Source: Patiria miniata (taxonomy: Eukaryota > Echinodermata > Asteroidea > Valvatida > Asterinidae). Taken from it: a stretch of DNA of 64,000 nucleotides. The notes below the pieces were generated by a model. That model made no database searches and was not told the DNA's origin. It saw only the letters and a list, made by a program, of their open reading frames with translations. The position numbers were made by a program, and so were the translations under genes. The stretch spans positions 553,874 to 617,873 of the forward strand of contig NW_024037070.1 of NCBI RefSeq assembly GCF_015706575.1, in the 5' to 3' direction. Shown one piece after another: positions 30,521 through 41,431 of this stretch (the stretch's first letter is position 1; each line of letters starts with the position of its first letter).

Positions 30521-31247
30521 CAATGAAAAGTGTGCATTGAAAAGTGTGCATTGAAAAGTGTTGTTAAGATGACGTCATAGCGGGGCGTGTGACGTCATCA
30601 AGAAAGGACATTTCTCAAGTCTTGTATTGAGAAAACTGTCGGTCCCATTGGGTCAATATTCAGTATAGGAACGTAGTCTTACACGTGTTGTAGAGGCAAA
30701 TTTACAGAGAGGCATGATAAATACCATCAATGTAATTTTATATCAGATTTAAATTCAAACAAAGTCCGTATTTGTAACAAGTCGATGTTGATCTTTCTGA
30801 TGAACACTGCTGCTTGTGCAAAGCAAGCAGCACCCTCTTGTGGCAGAAAAAAAATGTTTTGCCTTTTCGGTCAGAATTCTGCATTTTTCTTTGTCTCTTC
30901 TCATTTCTTTAACAACAGGGGATTTGTGAAATAATGGAAAACATCATACATAATAAAGGAACACAGATCTGATTTTGCTTTTTATGGGAATTGATAGAAT
31001 CCAGGGTCTTCATTTTTTGATAAAACGTGCACATTTGCATGACCCTTCTTTCCAGTTAAAACCGGATGTGACTTAATTTTTGCAATTGGTAAAAAATGTG
31101 AACTTGCTTTCAACGATGTACGGGTGGCTTTTCAAAAAATCTGATAATCAAAGAACCGTAGGTCCAATTCCATTGAAAGGTTGTACATGCATAGTCAGGG
31201 ATGTGTTATTGATAAAAAAATGCGGAAAAGCCCTATGTTCTGTTGCA
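30521..31247 (+). mobile_element. Helentron-like array: partial module
   Basis: Starts with three copies of AGTGTGCATTGA and TGACGTCA sites near 30570-30600. It ends with the type-1 right-end motif TGCGGAAAAGCCCTATG at about 31220-31237 but lacks the final hairpin and CTAG. No gene. Confidence 0.5.
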
Positions 31248-31831
31248 TTTTTTCCTTTTTCAGTCATTTTTGCCCATAGCATTTGTACACGCTTTTTGTT
31301 ACCGGCACTTTGGGCACTAAAATTAATCTGATTGCCTTAATACTCGGCACACACTAAGACCAGCATCTGAAGTTGTGTGCCGATGTCATCACGAGTCACT
31401 TGACATCACATTATATGTGCATATTTTAAAGGTCTATATCTCCAGAACTGCAGGTCTGAAACTTGGTATGAACCTAAACCGGGAAGTCTTATAGATGAAA
31501 ATTGAAGTGACGTCACGATGATATCATCACATGACATGTGACGTCACATTAAACGTGCATATTTTGGAGGCCAATATCTACAGAAATACATGTCCGATTG
31601 GGTTGAAAGATGGTTAAGTACCTAAACCCTGATGTGTTATAGATGAAATTTGAAGTGACATCACAATGACGTCATCACGTGACATGTGACGGCATATTAA
31701 AAGTACATATTTTGAAGGCCAATATCTACAGAACTGTATTGGTCCAGTCTGACATGACATAAAAATACAATAACAAAATACCGAAACCACCGTATGTTTG
31801 TATGTTTGTACACAAACATAAGTAAATCTAG
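31248..31831 (+). mobile_element. Helentron-like module ending in type-4 right end
   Basis: Body starts with the shared text CCCATAGCATTTGTACACG and holds two ~148-bp internal units. The right end has a diverged ACCGAAACCACC motif, hairpin TGTTTGTACACAAACA and final CTAG (31828-31831) before T. The left hairpin is missing. Confidence 0.6.
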
Positions 31832-31836
31832 TTCTT

Positions 31837-32195
31837 GGCTGTTTCGGCAACCAGCCGATTGGCAGCCTTTGTTTTCATTAAGATTTTTATTGGCTGTTTT
31901 GGCAACCGGCTGAAACAGCCTTTGTTTTTGTTAAAATTGGGTTTGTTGGGGGCTTTTTCGCAAATTTGCGAAAAAGCCTTTCTTTTTGTTCTGATTTTTG
32001 GCTTTTTTGCAATTTTGCGAAACAGCCTTTGTTTTCGTTAAGATTTTTTGTTTTTCCTTTTTTTTGGCTTTTCCGCATAGTTGCGGAAAAGCCTTTCTTT
32101 TTGTTCTGGTTTTTTTGGCTTTTTCGCAATTCTTGCGAAAAAGCCTTTCTTTTTGTTCTGATTTTTGGCTTTTTCGCAATTCTTGCGAAAAAGCC
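31837..32195 (+). repeat. Stack of seven left-end hairpins
   Basis: Seven left-terminal hairpins follow each other with only T-rich spacers: 31837-31867 and 31892-31920 (type 4, GGCTGTTTYGGC), 31951-31978 (type 3, GGCTTTTTCGCA), 32000-32027 (type 3/4 mixture), 32066-32093 (type 1, GGCTTTTCCGCA), 32117-32145 and 32167-32195 (type 3). Each is followed by CTTTSTTTTYGTT-like text. No bodies lie between them. Confidence 0.85.
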
Positions 32196-32585
32196 TTTCT
32201 TTTTGTTCTGATTTTTTTTCTTTCTTCCTCTTCCTCTTTCTCTTCCTCTTCTTCTTCCACTTCTTTTTTGCACAAAATCCCATAGACTTTGTACACGTTT
32301 TTTCTACACACCACTTTTGGCCTTAAAACAATTCCGATTTCCTTCAAACCTGGCACATACTTAGAACATCACCTGCAGATGTGTGCCAAATCATTACGTC
32401 ATGCTGACGTCATCACGCGATTCATTATAGAATTTTGAATATTTAATTTTTCCCATAGACTTTGTACACAGAAATTAAAAAAAAATGTCGATTTTCAAAG
32501 GGCATTTTCGACTCTTTGCCAGTAATTCATTTACACCACTCTTTGTCCAAGCAAAGACCCTAATTCAAACAACATTGTGTAATGA

Positions 32586-32604
32586 TGACGTCATGATGAC
32601 GTCA
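32586..32604. promoter_or_regulatory. Paired CRE-like sites, representative copy
   Basis: Two TGACGTCA octamers at 32586-32593 and 32597-32604, starts 11 bp apart. TGACGTCA is the consensus site for CREB/ATF-type bZIP factors. The same pair recurs many times through 32580-63430. A role in this genome is inference. Confidence 0.5.
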
Positions 32605-32764
32605 TCCGGTGTTTATTTATAGGCAATTAAATTTTGACACTTTTAATATTTAAAAATGCATAAGAAATCAACCGTACGCGTCCACAGCATTCTGTTGCCG
32701 GCAAGTGGTAGAGCAGGTTGAGGTCTTTATTTCATTCAGTGTGCGTGAAATCACATGACCCTTG

Positions 32765-32794
32765 CTTCCGGTCGAAAAAGGCCAAAACCGGAAG
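32765..32794. promoter_or_regulatory. Inverted pair of ETS-like motifs, representative copy
   Basis: CTTCCGGT (32765-32772) and ACCGGAAG (32787-32794) are exact inverses 14 bp apart; ACCGGAAGT is the ETS consensus. The pair is kept in nearly every module core. It may equally be a structural hairpin of the element. Confidence 0.35.
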
Positions 32795-33517
32795 TGGCTT
32801 ATTATTTGAAAGTGGTAATAGATATGAACTTGCTTTCAACTGTGTTAGTCTCTTGGCTGATAGTATTCTTCAAATCATCTACCTATGACGTCATTCAATC
32901 TTCGAGCGCCCTCTAGCGACAGGTTGAAAAAGTTCAAAAATGTATTTTGAATAGATGTCTGTGGTGAAGTTTGTCGGAATCGCCCAAATATTAGTGTGTA
33001 TGATGACCTTGACCCACTTAAGACGTGTGCGAAGTTTTAGGCGTATGACGTCATCAGACCGGAAGTTACGTTAAAAAGACCTTTCCTTTTTCAAAAATTG
33101 CTAACAAATCAATCCGTACAGATATAATCTTGAATTGCCCATTAAATGATAGTGTAAACATTTTCCTCAACAGTGCGAAGTTCCCAGCTTGTCAAATTGT
33201 TCACACAGTTGACGCGGCGTCGGCAAAAAATACCCTTGCGCAAGTTGCGGCAGAGAGAGTAAAAAATGCCGAGTCGACTCATCCAAGCATAAACCGCAAG
33301 TGTGTGCGTGTATACATACATTGACTAGATTTGGCATCGCCTGCTTCCCATACACCACACACGCACGTGGTCGTGAGGGCGCTGACCGTCCAAGCGCCAC
33401 TCTAGCGAAGTTTACAGCAATCACTTCAAAATTGTGCGGCGAAGAAATTCTCCTACATAAAAGAAAGCGAAAAAGCCCTGTGTTCTGTTTCGACAGACAT
33501 ACAGTTCTAGTTTTTTT

Positions 33518-33753
33518 AGCTGTTCCCAATTTCAATTGGGAACAGCTATTGTTTTCGTTAAATTTTTTTTTTTTCCTTTTTTTTTTTTTAGCTGTTCCCA
33601 ATTTCAATTGGGAACAGCTATTGTTTTCGTTAAAGTTTTTTTTTTTCCTTTTTTTTTTTTTTTTTTTTTGGCTTTTCCGCATAGTGCGGAAAAGCCTTTG
33701 TTTTGTTCTCATTTTTTTTTTTTTGGGCTTTTCCGCAAAAATGCGGAAAAGCC
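33518..33753 (+). repeat. Stack of four left-end hairpins
   Basis: Two type-2 hairpins (AGCTGTTCCCAA with inverse; 33518-33547 and 33590-33619) then two type-1 hairpins (33670-33696 and 33725-33753), separated by T-rich spacers. Confidence 0.85.
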
Positions 33754-35427
33754 TTTCTTTTTGTTCTGATTTTTTTTCTTTCTTCTTCTTCTTCTTCTTC
33801 TTTTTTTCCCAAAACCCCATAGACTTTGTACACGTTTATTCTACACGCCACTTTTGCCCTTAAACTTTGTTGCATATCGTTCAAAGTTTGCATAGACATA
33901 GTCCATACAGCATAGATGTGTGCGGACGAGCGACGTCATGATGACGTCATCATGGGTCACGTGACGTCATCATTAATATGCATATTACAAAGTCCTATAT
34001 CTACAGAACTGTCAGTCCGATTAAGTTGAAACTTGGTATGTAGGTGGATCGGGATGTGTTATAGACGAAAATTGAGGTGACGTCATCATGACGTCATCTT
34101 GTGATTTTATATAGATTTTTGAAGTTTTGGACCTTTAAGCCATATCTCACTAACGCAATATGATAAATTCAAAATTCTTTTTGTATTAGGTTCGCTGGGC
34201 ATTAGATAAATGCACAAAATTTGGAAAAATGTGTGACGTCATAATGACGTCAGCAAAAATGCGATTTTTCGAAAAACATATAAGGGAATGTCCGATCGTC
34301 TTGAAACTTGGTGGGTGGGTAGATAATAACCCTAGTACACAAAATCTTGAATGACGTCACGATGACGTCATCGGTCGATTTTTAAAGAATTTTTTAATAT
34401 TGCCAATTTTATTCTGCTTACAAAATTCAACACTTTTATTAATCTGATTTTTTCCAAACTTGGTTCAGACTAAAACCACAATAAAATAATGAGCACTGCC
34501 AAGTATTGTTATGATGACGTCATCATTAGACATGTGACGTCATTGTTAACTTGTATATTTTAAGCCCCTATATCTCATGAACAGTGCATCCGATTGGGTT
34601 GAAACTTGGTATGGGGGTAGGCCGGGATGTGTTACAAATAAATATTGAGGTGACGTCATCATGACGTCATCGTGTGATTTTATATAGATTTTTGAAGTTT
34701 TGAACCTTTAAGCCATAAATCACGAACCCAATATGTTACATTTAAAATTCTTTTTGTATTAGGTTTGTTAGGCAATAGGTATATGTGCAAAATTTTGAAA
34801 AATGTGTGACGTCATGATGACGTCATCAAAAATGCGCTTTTTTGAAACACATATAAGATAATGTCCGATCGTCACGAAACTTGGTGGGTGGGTAGATAAT
34901 AACACTAGTACACAATATCTTAAATGACGTCAAGATGACGTCATCAGTAGATTTGTTTACGATTTTTTAATATTGCCAATTTATTCTGCTTACAAAATTT
35001 AACACTTTCATTAATCCGATTGTTTTCAAACTTTGTTCAGACTAAAACCGCAATAAAATAATGAGCACTGCCGAATATTGTTACAATGACGTATTCATTA
35101 GACATGTGACGACATCGTTTGTATATTTTAAGCCCCTATATCTCATCAACAGTGATTTAGATTGGGTTGAAACTTGGTATGGGGGCAGGCCGGGATGTGT
35201 TACAAATAAATATTGAGCTGACGTCATAATGACGTCATCTTGTAATTATATATATATTTTATATATGACAAATGCAATATGCGAAAATCAAATTTCCATT
35301 TGAATGAGGTTTGTTAGACAAAACGTAAATGCACACAGTTTTGCACAAAACAGAAAAAACATGACCTCAAAAAAAACATAATGCGGAAAAGCCCTATGTT
35401 CTGTTGCAAACGGACATAGACCTCTAG
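33725..35427 (+). mobile_element. Helentron-like element, complete type 1
   Basis: Left GGGCTTTTCCGCA hairpin at 33725; right TGCGGAAAAGCCC at 35382-35394, hairpin near CTGTTGCAAAC, then CTAG at 35424-35427 followed by T. The body repeats a block with CCGATYGGGTTGAAACTTGG and a TGACGTCA pair about every 150-330 bp. 1703 bp, no gene. Confidence 0.75.
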
Positions 35428-36949
35428 TTTTTCCTTCTTCTTTTTGTCGCCAAAACCCCATAGACTTTGTGCACGTTTTTTCTACACGCCACTTTTGGCA
35501 TTAATCTTTGTCATACATCATTCAAAGTTTGCATAAGCATAGTCCCTATAGCAAAGATGTGTCCCGAAGATTGACGTCATGGTGACGTCATCGACTAATT
35601 TATTATAGATTTTTGAATATTAAATTTTTCCCATAAACTTTGTACACAGAAATTTAAAAAAAATTGTCGCTTTTCAAAGGGCATTTTCGACTCTTTGCCA
35701 GTTATTCACTTACACCACTCTTTGTCCAAGCAAAGACCCTAATTCAAACAACATTGTGGAATGATGACGTCATGATGACATCATCCGGTGTGTATTTATA
35801 GGCAATTAAATTGTGACACTTTTAATATTTAAAAATGCATAAGAAATCAACCGTACGCGTCCGCAGCATTCTGTTGCCAGCAAGTGGTAGAGTAGGTTGA
35901 GGTCTTTATTTCATTCAGTGTGCGTGAAATCACGTGACCCTTGCTTCCGGTCGAAAAAGGCCAAAACCGGAAGTGGCTTATTATTTGAAAGTGGTAATAG
36001 ATATGAACTTGCTTTTAACTGTGTTAGTCTCTTGGCTGATAGTATTCTTCAAATCATTTACCGTTGACGTCATGCAATCTTCGAGCGCCCTCTAGCGACG
36101 GGTTGAAAATTTGCAAAAATGTATTTTGAATAGATGTCTGTGGCGAAGTTTGTCGGAATTGCCTAAATATTGGTGTATATGATGACCTTGACCCACTTAA
36201 GACGTGTACGAAGTTTTAGGTGTATGACGTCATCAGACTGGAAGTTATAATGAAAAGACTTTTTTTCCTTAGAAAATTCCTGAAAAATCAACCATGGCAG
36301 TTTTTATATTAGTTTTTACTTTAATTGTCTATTGAAGGGTAGGTCTAAAACAGTTCAAAGCTTCGAGGCAATAAGCAAACTCGGACATGCCCTGCGCAAG
36401 CTTAAAACTTCAGGTTGACAATACCTCTGCTTGAAAACATGCACAGGACGTCCACAATGTACATGTACATGTACATGCACGTACGTTGTACATATCGTAT
36501 GTCAGTCAGCCCGCGCGCAGCGCACGTGTTGCTGAGGTCAAATCCTGTCCACAGTGACCGTTTTAGCCGATTTCCGGCTAGCTTTGACAGATTTTATGTT
36601 CATGCATAGTCAGGGACGTATTATTGATAAAAACAAATCATAATGCGGAAAAGCCCTATCTTCTGTTGCAAACAGACATAGATCTCTACTTATATGTCTA
36701 TATCTCGTACAAACAGAACTGTTCCCAAAAATATATTTTCAATTTTATGTTTTCAGAACCCAACCAGCTTCTCTTCGGAAAATGTGTCCCGAACAAGACC
36801 ATCACCGATTCATATTATAATTTCAATTTAATAGTAAAATTTGTTTAGAACAAATCATTGAATCATTTTGTACTGTGCAATAGACAATCAAAAACATGTT
36901 GGGAACAGCTCTGTGGTTGTTCACTCACAACCACATAGTTGTAGTTTTT
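35428..36949 (+). mobile_element. Helentron-like module, long type, type-2 right end
   Basis: Begins at the body text CCCATAGACTTTGTGCACG without its own left hairpin and includes the ~700-bp core. It has a type-1 motif near 36641 (TGCGGAAAAGCCCTATCTTC) without CTAG, then ~250 bp later the type-2 right end TTGGGAACAGCTCTGTGG with hairpin and GTAG in place of CTAG. First unit of the higher-order repeat. Confidence 0.6.
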
Positions 36950-37013
36950 AGTTGTTCCCAATTTCAATTGGGAACAGCTATTGTTTTCGTTAAAGTTTTT
37001 TTTTTTCCTTTTT

Positions 37014-37057
37014 AGCTGTTCCCAATTTCAATTGGGAACAGCTATTGTTTTCGTTAA

Positions 37058-37103
<46 letters not shown>

Positions 37104-38416
37104 CTTTTTCCACTTTTCCCCATAAGTTTTGTACACTTTTTTATTCTACAAGCCACTTCGGCAATTATTTTAAATCGGATTAACTTTAAACTCAGCATAG
37201 TTATTAAGCATCATCTGAGGATGCATGCCGAAACTTTTTGTCATGCTGACGTCATCACGTGATTTATTATAGAATTTTGAATATTTAATTTTTCCCATAG
37301 ACTTTGTACACAATTTTTTTTTTTAAAATGCCGATTTTCAGAGGGCATTTTCAACTCTTTGCCAGTAATTCATTTACACTAATCTTTGTCCAAGCAAAGA
37401 CCCTCATTCAAACAACATTGTGTAATGATGACGTCATGATGACGTCATCCGGTGTTTATTTATAAGCAATTTAATAGTGACACTTTTAATTTTAAAAAAT
37501 GCATAAGAAATCAACCGTACGCGTCCGCAGCATTCTGTTGCCGGCAAGTGGTAGAGTAGGTTCAGGTCTTTATTTCATTCAGTGTGCGTGAAATCAAGTG
37601 ACCCTTGCTTCCGGTCGAAAAAGGCCAAAACCGGAAGTGGCTTATTATTTGAAAGTGGTAATAGATATGAACTTGCTTTTAACGGTGTTAGTCTCTTTGC
37701 TGATAGAATTCTTTAAACCATCTACCGATGACGTCATGCAATCTTCGAGCGCCCTCTAGCGACAGGTTGAAAATTTTCAAAAATGTATTTTGAATAGATG
37801 TCTGTGGCGAAGTTTGTCGGAATCGCCTAAATATTGGTGTATATGATGACCCCGACCCACTTAAGACGTGTGCGAAGTTTGAGGTGAGTGACGTCATCAG
37901 ACCGGAAGTTATAAGGAAAAGACTCTTTTTCCTTAGAAAATTCCTGAAAAATCAACCATGGCAGTTTTTATATTAGTTTTTACTTTAATTGTCTATTTAA
38001 GGGTAGGTCTAAAACATATCAAAGCTTTGAAGCAATAAGCAAACTCGGACATGCCCTGCGCACGCTTAAAACTTCAGGTTGGCACTACCTCTGCTTTAAA
38101 ACATGCACAGTCCACAATGTACATGTACATGCACGTACGTTGTACATATCGTAGTCAGTGAGCCCGCGCGCAGCGCACGTGTTGCTGAGGTCAAATCCTG
38201 TCAACAGTGACCGTTTTAGCCGATTTCCGGCTAACTTTGACAGATTTTATGTTCATGCATACTCAGGGACGTATTATTGATAAAAACAAATCATAATGCG
38301 GAAAAGCCCTATCTTCTGTTGCAAACAGACATAGATCTCTACTTATATGTCTATGGGTCCAACAGATAATCAATATTGGGAACAGCTCTGTGGTTGTTCA
38401 CAACCACAATTTCTAG
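37014..38416 (+). mobile_element. Helentron-like element, complete type 2
   Basis: Two stacked type-2 left hairpins (36950-36979, 37014-37043), a poly-T run (about 37061-37103), body and core, then the right end TTGGGAACAGCTCTGTGG with hairpin TGTGGTTGTTCACAACCACA and CTAG at 38413-38416. Short-type unit of the higher-order repeat. Confidence 0.7.
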
Positions 38417-40081
38417 GTTTTTTTTTTTTTTTTTTCCACTTTTCCCCATAGGTTTTGTACACGTTTTTATTCTACAAGCCACTCTGGCAATTATTTTGAA
38501 TCCGATCAACTTTAAACTCAGCATAGTTATTAATCATCATCTGAGGATGTGTGCCGAAACTTTTCGTCATGCTGACATCATCACGTGATTTATTATAGAA
38601 TTTTGAATATTTAATTTTTCCCATAGACTTTGTACACAGATTTTTTTTTAAAAATGTCAATTTTCAGAGGGCATTTTCGACTCTTTGCCAGTAATTCATT
38701 TACACCAATCTTTGTCCAAGCAAAGACCCTAATTCAAACAACATTGTGTAATGATGACGTCACGATGACGTCATCCGGTGTTTATTTAGAGGCAATTAAA
38801 TTGTGTCAATTTTAATATTTAAAAATGTATAAGAAATCAACCGTACGCGTCCGCAGCATTCTGTTGCCGGCAAGTGGTAGAGTAGGTTGAGGTCTTTATT
38901 TCATTCAGTGTGCGTGAAATCACGTGACCCTTGCTTCCGGTCGAAAAAGGCCAAAACCGGAAGTGGCTTATTATTTGAAAGTGGTAATAGATATGAACTT
39001 GCTTTCAACAGTGTTAGTCTCTTGGCCGATAGTATTCTTCAAATCATTTACCGATGACGTCATGCAATCTTCGAGCGCCCTCTAGCGACGGGTTGAACAT
39101 TTTCAAAAATGTATTTTGAATAGATGTCTGTGGCGAAGTTTGTCGGAATCGCCTAAATATTGGTGTATATGATGACCTTGACCTTGGACTGTTCTAAACA
39201 GAAAAAAAAACTACTTAGCAAGTTGATAATAAGCAGGACAAGTTCTTCTCAGAACTAATATCTTCTAAGCAGTAGTTATTACCACATGGTGTTACCGCAA
39301 AACCGAAACGAGACCTTGACCCACTTAAGACGTGTGCGAAGTTATAGGTGTATGACGTCATCAGACCGGAAGTTATAATGAAAAGACCCTTTTTCCTTAG
39401 AAAATTCCTGAAAAATCAACCATGGCAATTTTTATATTAGTTTTTACTTTAATTGTCTTTTTAAGGGTAGGTCTAAAGCAGTTCAAAGCTTCGAGGCAAT
39501 AAGCAAACTCGGACATGCCCTGCGCACGCTTAAAACTTCAGGTTGACAATACCTCTGCTTGAAAACATGCACAGGACGTCCACAATGTACATGTACATGT
39601 ACATATGTACATGCACGTACGTTGTACATATCGTATGTCAGTCAGCCCGCGCGCAGCGCACGTGTTGCTGAGGTCAAATCCTGTCCACAGTGACCGTTTT
39701 AGCCGATTTCCGGCTAGCTTTGACAGATTTTATGTTCATGCATTGTCAGGGACGTATTATTGATAAAAACAAATCATAATGCGGAAAAGCCCTATCTTCT
39801 GTTGCAAACAGACATAGATCTCTACTTATATGTCTATATCTCGTACAAACAGACCTGTTCCCAAAAATATATTTTCAGTTTTAAGTTTTCAGAACCCAAC
39901 CAGCTTCTCTTCGGAAAATGTGTCCCGAAACAAGACCATCACCGATTCATATTATAATTTCAATTTAATACTAAAATTTGTTTAGAACAAATCATTGAAT
40001 CATTTTTTACTGTGCAATAGACAATCAAAAACATGTTGGGAACAGCTCTGTGGTTGTTCACTCACAACCACATAATTCTAG
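38417..40081 (+). mobile_element. Helentron-like module, long type, type-2 right end
   Basis: Same layout as 35428-36949 but with CTAG at 40078-40081. It contains a 129-bp insertion (39184-39312) within the core. No left hairpin. Confidence 0.6.
39184..39312. mobile_element. 129-bp insertion with 9-bp target duplication
   Basis: ACCTTGACC occurs at 39175-39183 and 39313-39321; other module copies have it once, followed directly by CACTTAAGACG. The inserted sequence has no clear terminal inverted repeats. It is also present in copy B (about 60752-60880), so it predates that duplication. Family unknown. Confidence 0.6.
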
Positions 40082-41429
40082 TTTTTTTTTTTTTTCTTTT
40101 TCCACTTTTCCCCATAGGTTTTGTACACGTTTTTATTCTACAAGCCACTTTGGCAATTATTTTAAATCCGATCAACTTTAAACTCAGCATAGTTATTAAT
40201 CATCATCTGAGGATGTGTGCCGAAACTTTTTGTCATGCTGACGTCATCACGTGATTTATTATAGAATTTTGAATATTTAATTTTTCCCATAGACTTTGTA
40301 CACAGAATTTTTTTTTAAAATGTCAATTTTCAAAGGGCATTTTCGACTCTTTGCCAGTAATTCATTTACACCAATCTTTGTCCAAGCAAAGACCCTAATT
40401 CAAACAAGATTGTGTAATGATGACGTCATGATGACGTCATCCGGTGTTTATTTATAGGCAATTAAATTGTGACACTTTTAATATTTAAAAATGAATAAGA
40501 AATCAACCGTACGCGTCCGCAGCATTCTGTTGCCGGCAAGTGGTAGAGTAGGTTGAGGTTTTTATTTCATTTAGTGTGCGTGAAATCACGTGACCCTTGC
40601 TTCCGGTCGAAAAAGGCCAAAACCGGAAGTGGCTTATTATTTGAAAGTGGTAATAGATATGAACTTGCTTTTAACGGTGTTAGTCTCTTGGCCGATAGTA
40701 TTCTTCAAATCATCTACGGATGACGTCATGCAATCTTCGAGCGCCCTCTAGCGACAGGTTGAAAATTTTCAAAAATGTATTTTGAATAGATGTCTGTGGC
40801 GAAGTTTGTCGGAATCGCCTAAATATTGGTGTATATGATGACCTTGACCCACTTAAGACGTGTGCAAAGTTTAAGGTGTATGACGTCATCAGACCGGAAG
40901 TTATATGAAAAGTTAATGAAAAGACCCTTTTTCCTTAGAAAATTCCTGAAAAATCAACCATGGCAGTTTTTATATTAGTTTTTACTTTAATTGTCTATTG
41001 AAGGGTAGGTCTTAAACATTTCAAAGCTTCGAGGCAATAAGCAAACTCGGACATGCCCTGCGCTCGCTTAAAACTTCAGGTTGACAATGTCTCTGCTTTA
41101 AAACATGCACAGGACGTCCACAATGTACCGGTTCATGTACATGCACGTACGTTGTACATATCGTATGTCAGTCAGCCCGCGCACAGCGCACGTGTTGCTG
41201 AGGTCAAATCCTGTCCACAGTGACCGTTTTAGCCGATTTCCGGCTAACTTTGACAGATTTTATGTTCATGCATAGTCAGGGACGTATTATTGATAAAAAC
41301 AAATCATGATGCGGAAAAGCCCTATCTTCTGTTGCAAACAGACATAGATCTCTACTTATATGTATATGGGTCCAACAGATAATCCATATTGGGAACAGCT
41401 CTGTGGTTGTTCACAACCAGAATTTCTAG
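40082..41429 (+). mobile_element. Helentron-like module, short type, type-2 right end
   Basis: Body plus core, type-1 motif near 41311 without CTAG, then the type-2 right end with CTAG at 41426-41429. Followed at 41432 by a type-3 left hairpin. Confidence 0.6.
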
Positions 41430-41431
41430 TT

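Larger units (their letters stand above)
32167..33510 (+). mobile_element. Helentron-like element, complete type 3
   Basis: Innermost left hairpin GGCTTTTTCGCA (32167) and right end GCGAAAAAGCCC near 33467, then hairpin CTGTTTCGACAG and CTAG at 33507-33510. The left terminal motif and right subterminal motif are inverse copies. 1344 bp, no transposase, with TGACGTCA pairs and the conserved ~700-bp core (32480-33110). Confidence 0.7.

Noticed and set aside
31966-32285. Phe/Leu-rich plus-strand frames that look like membrane proteins
   Set aside because: Same origin: poly-T and hairpin DNA reads as Phe/Leu. No start context, no conserved domain.
31887-32356. Long Lys/Arg-rich open frames on the minus strand (and 33167-33820, 50747-51404, 52652-52936)
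   Set aside because: They are translations of the stacked left-end hairpins and T-rich spacers; the residue pattern (KKPKIRTKRKAF) repeats with the hairpins, and both strands are open for the same reason.
31837-33753. GC-stem plus T-run structures as bacterial terminators
   Set aside because: They look like intrinsic terminators, but the setting is an animal genome and each hairpin arm matches a right-end motif, which the transposon-end explanation accounts for.
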